A stretch of DNA of 46,581 nt from positions 1 to 46,581 of the forward strand of contig NZ_REBW01000111.1 in assembly GCF_007692535.1 (NCBI RefSeq), in the 5' to 3' direction. The notes beneath the pieces are model-generated. The model did not search any database and was not told where the DNA came from. It saw nothing but the letters and a program-made list of their open reading frames with translations. The stretch comes from Thioalkalivibrio sp. GTDB taxonomy: Bacteria; Pseudomonadota; Gammaproteobacteria; Ectothiorhodospirales; Ectothiorhodospiraceae. Below are positions 9,211 to 23,977 of this stretch, piece after piece. The position numbers and the translations under genes were made by a program. The first letter of the stretch is position 1; each line of letters opens with the position of its first letter.

Positions 9211-10419
9211 TCAAAGGCCGAGCCGTTCGGACCAGCCGAAGAGCCGTCCCGAAGCCGTGGTGCGGGGAGCTCCGGCGATACCTTCCCACACGGCCCGCGC
9301 TTCGGGTGACAGCAGGCTCCAGACCAACGCCATCGCCTCCGCGCTGCGTTCGAGGGCCAATTCGCCGCCCAGCGCGAGTCCGGTGCCATCCGGGGATGCC
9401 ACCCAGGTCCCGCTTCCCGCAGCCTCGATCGCGTGCAGCATCACCGCACCCCTGACGCTGCCCGAACCCGCGCCGACCTCCAGTGCACCCCCCAGGACCA
9501 GGATCATCCCGGTGAAGTCCGGGGCCTGCTCGAAGTGAAGACTGCCGGTGACGATCAGGATTCCGGCGCCGCTCACGGGTCCCGAGACATGCAAATCGGC
9601 CCGCCCGCCGTCCGAGCCGCGAATGATATTGACCGTGGGCGCCTCGACCGTGCCGAGATCCCAGGGCACGGGGCCGTCCTGCGTGTCGACCGATTCGGCG
9701 ATCGCCTCGACCAGCGCCTGCAGCAAGACCGGAGTCGGGAAATCACCCTCTGCGCCCACGGGCTCGACACCGCCGGCCAGCAGACTCAGTTCGTCGCGTG
9801 ACAGTGCCGCCCGAACCTGCTCGGCATCGGCTTCGCTGGCGGTCAGGATGGCAGGCCCCGGTGCGTCGCCGTCACCTGCGGGAACCCGCAGCACGGCGTC
9901 CTCCCGGAGAACGAAATCGGCCACGGGCCCGCCCAGGACGATCGGCGCCAGCCCATCCGGCGCCAGCGGCATTGCTCGCCGATAGCGGGCGCTGACCTCG
10001 CGCACCGTGCCGCTGCCCTCGACCTGCCCGCGGCTCACGATCAGGACCTCGTCGCCCTCGAAGTGCAATTCCTGAATCGACCAGGTGACGCCCGGCCGCA
10101 GGACACGGTCCTGCGCATGCAGGGCGGCGATGGCGCCCTCGGGATCGTTCCAGTGGAGTTGATCATGGCGTTCTCCACCACTGGAGTCGTCCCACCAGGC
10201 CGCTGCACGCAGCAGCCCTGCCTCCGCCGCCGTGAACGCCTCGGTCACCTGGCGCTGGTTTCCGGCGATGCGCTCATCGACGATGGCCTGGGCCATGCCG
10301 GCGACGGCCAGGATGCTCGCCACCAGCAGCAGGACGAGCACCACGATCAGCGCCACCCCGCGTCGTCGAATAACCTTCCCCCGAATCCCATGCATTCCCT
10401 GCACCTCGCTTCCCGCCAT
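9211..10419 (-). CDS. PilX-like pilus assembly protein (second cluster)
   Basis: RRRGVALIVVLVLLLVASILAVAGMAQAIVDERIAGNQRQVTEAFTAAEAGLLRAA; ATG at 10419 overlaps the upstream stop (ATGA). Confidence 0.82.
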   Translation of the reverse strand: MAGSEVQGMHGIRGKVIRRRGVALIVVLVLLLVASILAVAGMAQAIVDERIAGNQRQVTEAFTAAEAGLLRAAAWWDDSSGGERHDQLHWNDPEGAIAALHAQDRVLRPGVTWSIQELHFEGDEVLIVSRGQVEGSGTVREVSARYRRAMPLAPDGLAPIVLGGPVADFVLREDAVLRVPAGDGDAPGPAILTASEADAEQVRAALSRDELSLLAGGVEPVGAEGDFPTPVLLQALVEAIAESVDTQDGPVPWDLGTVEAPTVNIIRGSDGGRADLHVSGPVSGAGILIVTGSLHFEQAPDFTGMILVLGGALEVGAGSGSVRGAVMLHAIEAAGSGTWVASPDGTGLALGGELALERSAEAMALVWSLLSPEARAVWEGIAGAPRTTASGRLFGWSERLGL

Positions 10420-11045
10420 CAGAGAGACTGATACTGCGTCAGCACCGCATTGCGCAGACTCACGACGAACTCGACGGCATGGGTGAGGACCTGCGCCCCG
10501 GCACGGCTCTCCAGCACCAGCTCGATGCGCAGTGCCACCGGCCGTTCCCAATCCGGCTGTCCCGAGGCATTCATCGCGACCGCGGTCATGGAACGCACGT
10601 CGCTCACCAGGGGTTGGTTCTGCATGGGAACGTCATCGTTGCCGCAGCGCAGCTGGTTGTCCTGCACGCTGTAGACGCTGGCCACCCAGGGCCCGGTCTC
10701 GCCCAGGCAGTTCATCCCGGCCTTGCGCACGGTGAAGCGATGCTGTTCGAGGGAGCCAAGGTCGCCGGGCTCCAGTCCCTCCGGAAGCCCCAGTTCGCCA
10801 TTCTCCCGCAGGCCCGCACTGCGAATGTCCCGGGTCATGAAATCCGCTGCGAAACGCAGATTTTCCTTCATCAGTGCGACGCGCTCCTGCTCGAGGTGAA
10901 GTTGGCGCACGCTGAGGAACAGGCTGACCGCAGCTCCCGTCAGCAACAGCCCGAGGGTCATCGCCACCATCAGTTCCACCAGGGAAAAGCCCCGCCGGTG
11001 CCGCTGCCGATGGGCCGGGGCGGCCCGCATACGCGTCCGCCTCAT
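10419..11045 (-). CDS. PilW-like minor pilin (second cluster)
   Basis: RRGFSLVELMVAMTLGLLLTGAAVSLFLSVRQL...RFAADFMTRDIRSAGLRENG; ATG at 11045 overlaps upstream stop (ATGA). Confidence 0.83.
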   Translation of the reverse strand: MRRTRMRAAPAHRQRHRRGFSLVELMVAMTLGLLLTGAAVSLFLSVRQLHLEQERVALMKENLRFAADFMTRDIRSAGLRENGELGLPEGLEPGDLGSLEQHRFTVRKAGMNCLGETGPWVASVYSVQDNQLRCGNDDVPMQNQPLVSDVRSMTAVAMNASGQPDWERPVALRIELVLESRAGAQVLTHAVEFVVSLRNAVLTQYQSL

Positions 11046-11554
11046 GGCAGACGCTCGGGCAGCAGTTCGATGACGTACCCCAACTGGGAGCGGCCATCGA
11101 CTGCGTCCTCGAAACGCGTTTCCGCCCAGGAGACCGTGATCACCCGGCTGAGCGCGGACCCTTCGATCGTTACGTCGAGTTCCGGCAGGCAAACGTGGCC
11201 TTCACCCGTTTCGCAGCTGCGCCGCTGCCGCCAGTCGGACAGCCAGGCGGTATCGATCTGCCCGTCTCCCAGTCCCTGCCAGAGCCGCTCGCCTGCGTCG
11301 GCGGCGATCAGGCTGGCAAGGCTGCGCTGGTAGGCCGAATGGGTCGCCTGCAGGGCGTTCAGCTGCAAGGCGACGCAGCCGAGGGTACCGACGGAGAGCA
11401 CGAGCAAGGCGATCAGGACTTCCAGCAGGGTGAAGCCGCTGGCGCCCGCAGGCTGCACGGCAGCGCGCGTCGAGCCGATCGCCGGAGCCCGGGGACGATC
11501 GGCTCGAGTGGCGCCTTGGACGCGCGCAGCTGTCACGGAATGACGCAGACTCAT
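11042..11554 (-). CDS. PilV-like minor pilin (second cluster)
   Basis: SGFTLLEVLIALLVLSVGTLGCVALQLNALQATHSAYQRSLASLIAADAGERLW; ATG at 11554 overlaps GspH-like stop (ATGA). Confidence 0.85.
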   Translation of the reverse strand: MSLRHSVTAARVQGATRADRPRAPAIGSTRAAVQPAGASGFTLLEVLIALLVLSVGTLGCVALQLNALQATHSAYQRSLASLIAADAGERLWQGLGDGQIDTAWLSDWRQRRSCETGEGHVCLPELDVTIEGSALSRVITVSWAETRFEDAVDGRSQLGYVIELLPERLP

Positions 11555-12075
11555 GCCTCGCAACCTCCCTGTTGCACCCGGACGCGCCCGGTTCGGCTGA
11601 TCACGACCTGGCGTCCGGCATCGCCCGCGCAGAGGGTGATGGTGCCCATCTGCAGGCTGCCGTTGGCACGCCTCGTGGAACCCAGCCCCACGTAGGAGAC
11701 ATAGCGCTGCACCGGGGTGTTGCCGGAGATGATCATGCCGTCCGCGGTTGCCTCGCCCACCGCCAGCAGGGGGTCGTCCTCGGCCCGCTGACCGGTTCCC
11801 CCGGTGTCCACGAAGACGATCCAGCCCTGCTCCCAACCGCCCGCGGCGGCGCAGAAGAGACCGTCTGCGCTGTTGCAAAGGGTTACGCGGCCGTTGCGCC
11901 GGACGGCCTCGGAGCGGGTGAGGTGGAGCGCGGCGACCAGGCGGTTGGTCGCCGTCGTGAGCCGGCTGTCCTGGGCCAGGCTGCCAAATGCCGGCACCCC
12001 GATACCCAGCAGCACGCCGAGCACGGCAATCGTGACGAGGAGTTCAACCAGGGTGAGCCCCGCTTCCCTGCGCAT
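11551..12075 (-). CDS. GspH/FimT-family pseudopilin (second cluster)
   Basis: MRREAGLTLVELLVTIAVLGVLLGIGVPAFGSLAQDSRLTTATNRLVAALHLTRSEAVRRNGRVTLC. Confidence 0.88.
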   Translation of the reverse strand: MRREAGLTLVELLVTIAVLGVLLGIGVPAFGSLAQDSRLTTATNRLVAALHLTRSEAVRRNGRVTLCNSADGLFCAAAGGWEQGWIVFVDTGGTGQRAEDDPLLAVGEATADGMIISGNTPVQRYVSYVGLGSTRRANGSLQMGTITLCAGDAGRQVVISRTGRVRVQQGGCEA

Positions 12076-12220
12076 CGCTGGCCTCCTTCCCTGAGGCTTG
12101 CTGTGGTCGAGTCAAAGAATAACGCGTGATCCCGCCCGATTGCACCCGAGCGGTCGATCTATATCACCTGCCAGCAGGATCTATGGACACGCCCGGCCGG
12201 TCCGCGACCGGCGCGCGGGC

Positions 12221-14038
<1,818 letters not shown>

Positions 14039-14123
14039 TCGGGACGGGCTCGGCGGAGAAAGGGTCGCGGATTATACCCTTTTGCAGTATGCCCTGCTGG
14101 TGGGCTCCTCTTTACGGCTGGCA

Positions 14124-14163
14124 GTCCGCCGCTATTCCGCCGCTATAGGGCGGTGCAGCGGAC
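14124..14163. repeat. Nested hairpin in the bipA-speA intergenic region
   Basis: GTCCGCCGC...GCAGCGGAC outer arms (one mismatch) with inner CCGCC-GCTATAG-GGCGG; overlaps tandem ccgccgctat units. Confidence 0.55.
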
Positions 14164-14241
14164 GCCCTGGCAACCGATAGCGCCTGAGGGCCTGCGGCCT
14201 GCGGCCTCCTGCCGCCCGACGCCACGACGCAGGCGTGCGTC

Positions 14242-16125
14242 TCAATCCTCGAGATAGGTGTAGCCGGTGAGTCCGTGTTCCAACTCGGCCAGGAGCGCAC
14301 CCGCGTCGGCACCGCGCAGGCCGATGGCGTAGATCTTGTCGCGGTAGGCGCGGCGTAGCGTGTCCGGCTCGAAGTGCACGTAGCGCAGCAGTTCGTCGAC
14401 GGTGTCGCCGCGCTCGGGTTCGACCAGCCGGTAGCCGCCGTCCTCGGTCAGTTCCACGTTGATGGAATCGGTGTCGCCGAACAGGTTGTGCAGGTCACCG
14501 AGGATCTCCTGGTAGGCGCCGACCAGGAAGATGCCCAGGAAGTAGTCCTCGCCTTGGCGCCGTGGGTGCAGCGCCAGGGTGCTGCTGGTGCTCTCGTCCT
14601 CGACGTAGCGGTCGACACGACCGTCGGAGTCACAGGTCAGGTCCTGCAGCACGGCGCGTCGGGCAGGCGGTTCATCCAGCCGGTGCAGCGGCAGGACCGG
14701 AAAGATCTGGTCGATGGCCCAGGCGTCCGGGATCGACTGGAATACCGAGAAATTGCAGAAGTACTTGTCCGCGAGCTTCTCCACCAGTTCCGCGCGGATC
14801 TCCATCGGCAGAGTGCTGCCGGATCGCGCAAGCAGACGCTGGCAGATCACGAAGTAGAGTTCCTCGGCGCGGGCCCGGTCAGCCAGCGACAGCAGCCCGC
14901 GGGCGAATCGCGCCTGGGATTCGGTGAAGCCGTAGAGCGCGTCGTGGTAGATCTCCGAGGCCGGGCGCTGGTCGCCGTCGAGCAGCGCGCGCATGCCCGC
15001 GAGCACGGTCGGTTCGCCGGGTTCTGCCGGCGGGGGTTCCGCAGTGCCGGGCGCCGCCTCGCTGTCGATCACGTTGGTGATCAGCACCGCGTGGTGCGCC
15101 GTCATCGCCCGGCCGGATTCGGTGAAGATTTCCGGCATCAGGCGGTGCTGGTCGCGGCAGATCTGTGCCAGCGGGCGCAGGATGTTCAGCGCGTACTCCT
15201 CGACGGAGTAATTCATCGAACAGTCGTTGCGCGAGCGCGAGCCCTCGTAGTCCACGCCGAGTCCGCCGCCGACATCGACCACCTGCAGGTTCGCGCCGGC
15301 GTCGTTCAGCGCCGCGAAGTACTGCGCGGCCTCGCCCATGCCGGTCTGGATGTCGCGGATGTTGGCGATCTGCGAGCCCATGTGGAAGTGCAGCAGCTGC
15401 AGGTGCTCGAGCCAGTCGACGCTGCGCAGCCGTTCCAGCAGGTGCAGCACGTCGGCTGCCGAGAGGCCGAACTTGGCCTTTTCGCCACCGGTGTTCTGCC
15501 ACTTGCCCTTGCCGATCGACGCCAGCCGCACGCGCAGCCCGAGCAGCGGGAGCACGTCCATGTCGCGCGACTGGCGGATCACCTCCTCCAGTTCGGAGGG
15601 CTTTTCCACCACGATGTAGACCCGGTGCCCGAGACGCCGTCCGATCAGCGCGAGACGCACGTACTCGCGGTCCTTGTAGCCGTTGCAGATGATCACCGAG
15701 CCCGCCGGCGCCAGCGCCAGCACCGCCATCAGTTCGGGCTTGGAACCCGCTTCGAGGCCGACGCGCGCGCCGGGCTCGCCGAGGATGCGCTGGATCACCG
15801 AGCGCTGCTGGTTGACCTTGATCGGGTAGATCGCGGTGTAGCTGCCCGTGTAGTCGAGTTCCGCCGCCGCGTCGGCAAAGGCCCGGGTCAGGCGCTGCAC
15901 GCGCGAGCCGAGGACGTCCTGGAAACGCACCAGCACCGGTGGCCCGATGTGCTCCTGACGGAGCCGCTGCGCGAGTTCGAACAGGTCCACCCCGGGATGC
16001 TCGGGCCAGTCCGGCCGGCGCATCACCACGTGCCCCGCTTCGCTGATGTGGAAGAAGCCGCCGTTCCAGTGCTCGACGCTGTAGGCTCGGCGCGCGTCCT
16101 CCAGACTCCATTCGACTGTGCTCAT
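14242..16125 (-). CDS. speA: Biosynthetic arginine decarboxylase
   Basis: Start at ATG 16125 (MSTVEWSLEDARRAYSVEHWNGGFFHISEAGHV); YPIKVNQQRSVI, GLEAGSKPELMAVL, HFHMGSQIANIRDIQ, VDVGGGLGVDYEGSRS. Confidence 0.96.
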   Translation of the reverse strand: MSTVEWSLEDARRAYSVEHWNGGFFHISEAGHVVMRRPDWPEHPGVDLFELAQRLRQEHIGPPVLVRFQDVLGSRVQRLTRAFADAAAELDYTGSYTAIYPIKVNQQRSVIQRILGEPGARVGLEAGSKPELMAVLALAPAGSVIICNGYKDREYVRLALIGRRLGHRVYIVVEKPSELEEVIRQSRDMDVLPLLGLRVRLASIGKGKWQNTGGEKAKFGLSAADVLHLLERLRSVDWLEHLQLLHFHMGSQIANIRDIQTGMGEAAQYFAALNDAGANLQVVDVGGGLGVDYEGSRSRNDCSMNYSVEEYALNILRPLAQICRDQHRLMPEIFTESGRAMTAHHAVLITNVIDSEAAPGTAEPPPAEPGEPTVLAGMRALLDGDQRPASEIYHDALYGFTESQARFARGLLSLADRARAEELYFVICQRLLARSGSTLPMEIRAELVEKLADKYFCNFSVFQSIPDAWAIDQIFPVLPLHRLDEPPARRAVLQDLTCDSDGRVDRYVEDESTSSTLALHPRRQGEDYFLGIFLVGAYQEILGDLHNLFGDTDSINVELTEDGGYRLVEPERGDTVDELLRYVHFEPDTLRRAYRDKIYAIGLRGADAGALLAELEHGLTGYTYLED

Positions 16126-16234
16126 CCCATCACCGCTCTCGGTCCGGACGGCAAACCGGGGGTTTGCCTGTGATCGGTGCGGCTGCACCTGATGATCGCT
16201 ATCATACCGCCCACCGCCCACGGCTTGGAGCCCA

Positions 16235-17092
16235 ATGATCATGACGCTCGACGAGAACTGGTTCAGCGAACCCCACATGGACATGGCCTTTTCCCTGCGC
16301 ATCAAGGGTAAGCTGCACGAGGAGCAGACGCCGTTCCAGAAGATCGAGATCTACGACACCGTGGGTTTCGGCAAGCTGATGGTGATCGACGGCTGCGTGA
16401 TGCTCACCGATCGCGACAACTTCATCTACCACGAGATGATGTCGCACCCGGTGCTGTTCGCACACCCGAACCCGCGCAACGTGCTGATCATCGGCGGCGG
16501 CGACTGCGGCACGTTGCGCGAGGTGCTGAAGCACGACTGCGTGCAGCACGCCACTCAGGTGGACATCGACGAGCGGGTGACCCGGCTGTCCGAGCAATAT
16601 TTCCCGCGGTTGTGCGAATCGAACGGCGACCCGCGCGCGCGTCTGCTGTTCGACGACGGCATTGCCCATGTGAAGAACGCGGAAGCCGGTTCGATCGACG
16701 TGATCATCATCGACTCGACGGACCCGGTGGGTCCGGCCGAGGGCCTTTTCTCCACCGCCTTCTACCGCGACTGCCTGCGCGCGCTGGGCAGCGACGGCCT
16801 GCTCGTGCAGCAGAGCGAGTCGCCGCTGCTGCACACCGACAGCATCATCCGGCCGATGCATGACAGCCTGCGCCAGGCGGGCTTCCTCGATGTGCTGACC
16901 CTGCACTTTCCGCAGGCGAGTTACCCGTCCGGGTGGTGGACCGCCAGCATTGCCGCCAAGGACGCGACAGTGAATTTCCATCGCGAAGAAGCCGCAGAGG
17001 AGCTTCCCTTCGATACCGACTATTACAACGCGGCAATCCAGCGTGCGGCAGCGGCGACACCCGAGTTCTTCCGGCGCAAGCTGTTCGCCTGA
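16235..17092 (+). CDS. speE: Spermidine synthase
   Basis: ENWFSEPHMDMAFSLRIKGKLHEEQTPFQKIEIYDT...VLIIGGGDCGTLREVLKH...DVIIIDSTDPVGPAEGLFS. Confidence 0.95.
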   Translation: MIMTLDENWFSEPHMDMAFSLRIKGKLHEEQTPFQKIEIYDTVGFGKLMVIDGCVMLTDRDNFIYHEMMSHPVLFAHPNPRNVLIIGGGDCGTLREVLKHDCVQHATQVDIDERVTRLSEQYFPRLCESNGDPRARLLFDDGIAHVKNAEAGSIDVIIIDSTDPVGPAEGLFSTAFYRDCLRALGSDGLLVQQSESPLLHTDSIIRPMHDSLRQAGFLDVLTLHFPQASYPSGWWTASIAAKDATVNFHREEAAEELPFDTDYYNAAIQRAAAATPEFFRRKLFA

Positions 17093-17109
17093 ACAGCGCC
17101 AGGCGGCAC

Positions 17110-20366
<3,257 letters not shown>

Positions 20367-20389
20367 AGAAAAAAACCTCTCGCGTTCCG

Positions 20390-23300
20390 TCAGGCGTCCG
20401 CCAGTTCCACCGCGGCATCGATGTCCACGCTGACCAGGCGCGACACGCCGGGTTCGTGCATGGTAACGCCGATCAACTGCTCCGCCATGGCCATGGTCGT
20501 CTTGTTGTGTGTGATGAAGATGAACTGGATGCGTTCCGACATTTCCTGCAACAGCGCACAGAAGCGGCCGACGTTGGCCTCGTCCAGCGGCGCATCGACC
20601 TCGTCGAGCATACAGAAGGGCGCGGGATTCAGTTCGAAGATCGCGAACACCAGCGCCGCCGCCGTCAGCGCCTTTTCGCCACCGGACATCAGGTGGATGG
20701 TCGAGAGGCGTTTCCCGGGGGGGCGTGCCATGATGGCAACGCCGGTGTCCAGCAGATCGTCGCCGGTCAGTTCCAGGCGCGCCTCGCCGCCGCCGAACAG
20801 GCGCCGGAACTTCTGTCCGAGGCCCTCGTTGACCTTATCGTAGGTCGCCCGGAACATGGCGCGGGTCTCCCGATCGATCTTGTGCATGGCCTGTTCCAGC
20901 GTCTCCAGCGCCGTGATCAGGTCATCGTGCTGTTCCCGCAGGTACTGGCTGCGCTCGACCAGGCTGCGCGCCTCTTCGATCGCGGCCAGGTTGATCGGGC
21001 CCAGACGCTCGATCTTCCGATCCAGCGTCGCGATCGCCTCTTCCCAGGACGGAAGATCAGCCGTTTCCGGCAGTTCCGCCGCGAGGGCCTCCGGGTCCAG
21101 GCCACTCTCGTGCAGCTGCGCGGCAATCTGTTCTTCCTGGACCCGGAGTTCGCGCAGACCCAGGCGGCGTTCCTCGCAGGCGCCGCGGCCCGCCTCGATC
21201 TGTTCGCCCAGCGTGCGCAGCTGCCCGGCCAGTTCCCGGAGCAGCGTGTCGCAATCCTCCAGTGCCGACCGTGCCGCCGTCAACCCGATCTCGGACGCCT
21301 GCCGCTGTTCGAGTTTCTCCTGCAACTCCTGGCGCCAGCCGTCCAGCGGCGCGAGGCGTCCGGTGCGCGCCTCCTCGAGCCGTGACAGACGCTCCCGATC
21401 CTGCGCCGTCTGCTGCTCGAGTCGTTCGCGGTGTCCCTGCTCCAGGGCCACCCGGTGCCGGGCCTCCTGCAGCGCGAGACGGGCGGCCGAGGCCCTTTCG
21501 CGCGCCTGCTGTACCACTGCGCGTGCGGCCTGCTGACGCTCCTGCGCCAGCTGGTTGCCCTGGTCCAGATCGGCCTTGTCGCGGTCCAGCCCCTCCAGGT
21601 GCGCCAGGGCCTCGTTCCGCTCCGCCAGCGCGGCATCCCTTTGCTCGGAGGCGCGTGCGATCTCCTCTTCCAGCTCCCCGATCTCCCGGGACAGGAGCCG
21701 GCGCCGCTCATCCGCCTGCTGGGCACGATCGCGCAGCCGCTGGAGTTGCGCCTCGCGACCGGCCACCTCGCGCTGGCTCTCGCGCAGCCCCGCCTCGACC
21801 TGCTCGAGCTCGCCCTCGACCCGGTGGATGGCCTCGCGGCGCGCATCCAGCCCGGACGCAGACTCCTGGCCGCGGGTCCCTAGCTCGACGGCCTCCTGCT
21901 CCAGCGCCCGTTCCAGGCGCAGGCGCTCGATCACGCCCTGGACCTGTCGGTCCAGCGTGCGATGGCACAGCCAGCCCGGCCCCACCCAGGTCCCGTCGCG
22001 GGTGACCACGCTCTCGCCAGGTGCACAGGAGCGCAGACGCTCGTGCGCCTGGGCCGCCGTGTCCACGCAGTGCACCGTGGCGAGATGCGCCCGCAGCGCA
22101 TCCGGGCCCCGGACCCGCGCGGCCAGCGAGTCCCCGGCAAAGACGCTGCCATCGGGGACCGGGTCCAGCGCGCGGAATGCCGCCCCGGGCAGGCTCGCCG
22201 GCATCTCGGACAGGGACATCAGGACCGCCTCGAACCACTGCCCCAGCACCACCTCGACCGCTGCCTCCCAGCCCGGATCGACATCGATCTGTGCGGCGAC
22301 GCGCTGGCTGGGGTCGATCCCCTGCTCCCTGGCCCATTGCTCGAAACGGCCGCGGTCCTCGTCCTGGTCCATGCCGGGAAGGATCTTCAGCGACGACAGC
22401 TGTCCGGCGATCTCGCGGGCCTTGCGCTCGAGGGCATGGGCGGCGTCCTGCTCGGCCTGCAGGTCCCGGCGCTGCGCGGCCAGATCGTCGCGCAAGATTT
22501 CGCGGCGCTGCTGCAGGGCATCGTGGCTTTGGCCGGCCGCGGCGAATTCCTCCTCGGCAAGCCGCAGGGCTTCCCCGCCATCTTCCTGCGGCAACCGGCC
22601 CTGTTCCTCCAGCAAGCGCTCGCGCCGCTGCCGCGCCCGCTGCAGCAGCTGATCCGCGTGGTCCATCCGGGTACGCGCGAGCTGGGCGGCCTGCTGGGGC
22701 TCGGCCATCGCCTGGTGCCAGGACGAACGGGCCTCGCGAGCCGCGTGCAGCTCCTGTTCCGCGGTCTCTGCAGCGCGCTCCGCCTGTTCGAGCGCCTCCG
22801 CAGCCGCCTCGTAGTCCAGTTCGTGGGTCGAGATCGCCGTCTCCGCGGAGTCGACCCGGTGCAGAGCGGTGGCCAGGGCCTGCTCGGAATCCCGGATCCG
22901 GGCATCCAGCTGGGTCTGTTCCCGCGCCTCGCGCTGGAGTTCGTCCTCGGCGTGGCGGATGGACTGTTCCAGCCGCGACACGGCGGCCGAGACGTCGTAG
23001 AACTGCGCCTGCGCGGTCTGCAGATCCCGTTCGAGATCGGCCCGCAGCACCCGCTGCTGCTCCGCCTCGGTCTCCCTCCTCCGGCCTTGGGTCTGCAGGC
23101 CGGCCAGCGCGGTCTCCGCCGCCACGAGTTCCTGATTCTCGCGGGCCAGCCGTTCCTCCTGGCCGCGCAGGCGCAGCAAAAGCAGTTCCGCGCGGCGCTG
23201 GCGCCGGGTCGCGGCCAGGTCCTGGTAGCGCTCGGCGACCTCGGCCTGGCGGGTGAGCTTGGCCGCCTGCCGGTCCACTTCCTCGCGGACGTCGTCCAGC

Positions 23301-23878
23301 CGCTCCAGGTTCTCGCGCGTGTGGCGGATGCGGTTCTCGGTCTCGCGCCGGCGCTCCTTGTACTTGGAGATGCCCGCCGCCTCCTCCAGGTAGACGCGCA
23401 GTTCCTCCGGCCGCGCCTCGATCAGGCGCGAGATCATGCCCTGCTCGATGATCGCGTAGCTGCGAGGTCCCAGGCCGGTGCCGAGGAAGATGTCGGTGAC
23501 GTCGCGCTTGCGCGCGCGCAGGCCGTTCAGGTAGTACTTCGACTGGCCGTCCCGGGTCAGGGCGCGGCGCACCGAGATCTCGGCATAGCTGCTGTACTCG
23601 CCGCCCAGGCGTCCCTCGCTGTTGTCGAAGAAGAGTTCGATGCTCGCCTGACCCACCGGTTTGCGTGAGGCCGAGCCGTTGAAGATCACGTCCTCGCCCG
23701 AATCGCCACGCAGGTGCTTGGCCGAGGACTCGCCCATCACCCAGCGCACCGCGTCGATGGTGTTGGACTTGCCACAGCCGTTCGGCCCGACGATACCGAC
23801 CCGGTTGCCGGGCAGCACGAGCAGGGTCGGGTCGACGAAGGACTTGAAGCCGGCCAGTTTTATACGGGCAAGTCGCAC
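20390..23878 (-). CDS. smc: Chromosome segregation ATPase SMC
   Basis: RLARIKLAGFKSFVDPTLLVLPGNRVGIVGPNGCGKSNTIDAVRWVMGE, long coiled coils, C-terminal LMSGGEKALTAAALVFAIFELNPAPFCMLDEVDAPLDEANVGRF; best start GTG at 23878. Confidence 0.95.
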   Translation of the reverse strand: MRLARIKLAGFKSFVDPTLLVLPGNRVGIVGPNGCGKSNTIDAVRWVMGESSAKHLRGDSGEDVIFNGSASRKPVGQASIELFFDNSEGRLGGEYSSYAEISVRRALTRDGQSKYYLNGLRARKRDVTDIFLGTGLGPRSYAIIEQGMISRLIEARPEELRVYLEEAAGISKYKERRRETENRIRHTRENLERLDDVREEVDRQAAKLTRQAEVAERYQDLAATRRQRRAELLLLRLRGQEERLARENQELVAAETALAGLQTQGRRRETEAEQQRVLRADLERDLQTAQAQFYDVSAAVSRLEQSIRHAEDELQREAREQTQLDARIRDSEQALATALHRVDSAETAISTHELDYEAAAEALEQAERAAETAEQELHAAREARSSWHQAMAEPQQAAQLARTRMDHADQLLQRARQRRERLLEEQGRLPQEDGGEALRLAEEEFAAAGQSHDALQQRREILRDDLAAQRRDLQAEQDAAHALERKAREIAGQLSSLKILPGMDQDEDRGRFEQWAREQGIDPSQRVAAQIDVDPGWEAAVEVVLGQWFEAVLMSLSEMPASLPGAAFRALDPVPDGSVFAGDSLAARVRGPDALRAHLATVHCVDTAAQAHERLRSCAPGESVVTRDGTWVGPGWLCHRTLDRQVQGVIERLRLERALEQEAVELGTRGQESASGLDARREAIHRVEGELEQVEAGLRESQREVAGREAQLQRLRDRAQQADERRRLLSREIGELEEEIARASEQRDAALAERNEALAHLEGLDRDKADLDQGNQLAQERQQAARAVVQQARERASAARLALQEARHRVALEQGHRERLEQQTAQDRERLSRLEEARTGRLAPLDGWRQELQEKLEQRQASEIGLTAARSALEDCDTLLRELAGQLRTLGEQIEAGRGACEERRLGLRELRVQEEQIAAQLHESGLDPEALAAELPETADLPSWEEAIATLDRKIERLGPINLAAIEEARSLVERSQYLREQHDDLITALETLEQAMHKIDRETRAMFRATYDKVNEGLGQKFRRLFGGGEARLELTGDDLLDTGVAIMARPPGKRLSTIHLMSGGEKALTAAALVFAIFELNPAPFCMLDEVDAPLDEANVGRFCALLQEMSERIQFIFITHNKTTMAMAEQLIGVTMHEPGVSRLVSVDIDAAVELADA

Positions 23879-23933
23879 GGGTGTAGGGGGTCCAGTGGGG
23901 ACAACGGGTAGAATCTTACATGGTTCGGCCCGG

Positions 23934-23969
23934 CTTGTTGCCAGGCGCCAGAAAACTGCTGACAACAAG
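23934..23969 (+). promoter_or_regulatory. Stem-loop in the queF 5' leader touching the Shine-Dalgarno
   Basis: CTTGTTG (23934-23940) pairs perfectly with CAACAAG (23963-23969); the 3' arm runs into aAGGa 5' of the ATG at 23978. Confidence 0.35.
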
Positions 23970-23977
23970 GATCCCCG

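Noticed and set aside
8596-9455. Small ORFs on both strands between the HDOD gene and the second pilin cluster, including one sharing a peptide (PPVVRLVLLQG) with an ORF near 27000
   Set aside because: The shared peptide comes from the dispersed palindromic element, not from conserved proteins; no plausible RBS or family.
14374-16173. 599-aa + ORF antisense to speA
   Set aside because: Shadow ORF; speA motifs are clear on the minus strand.
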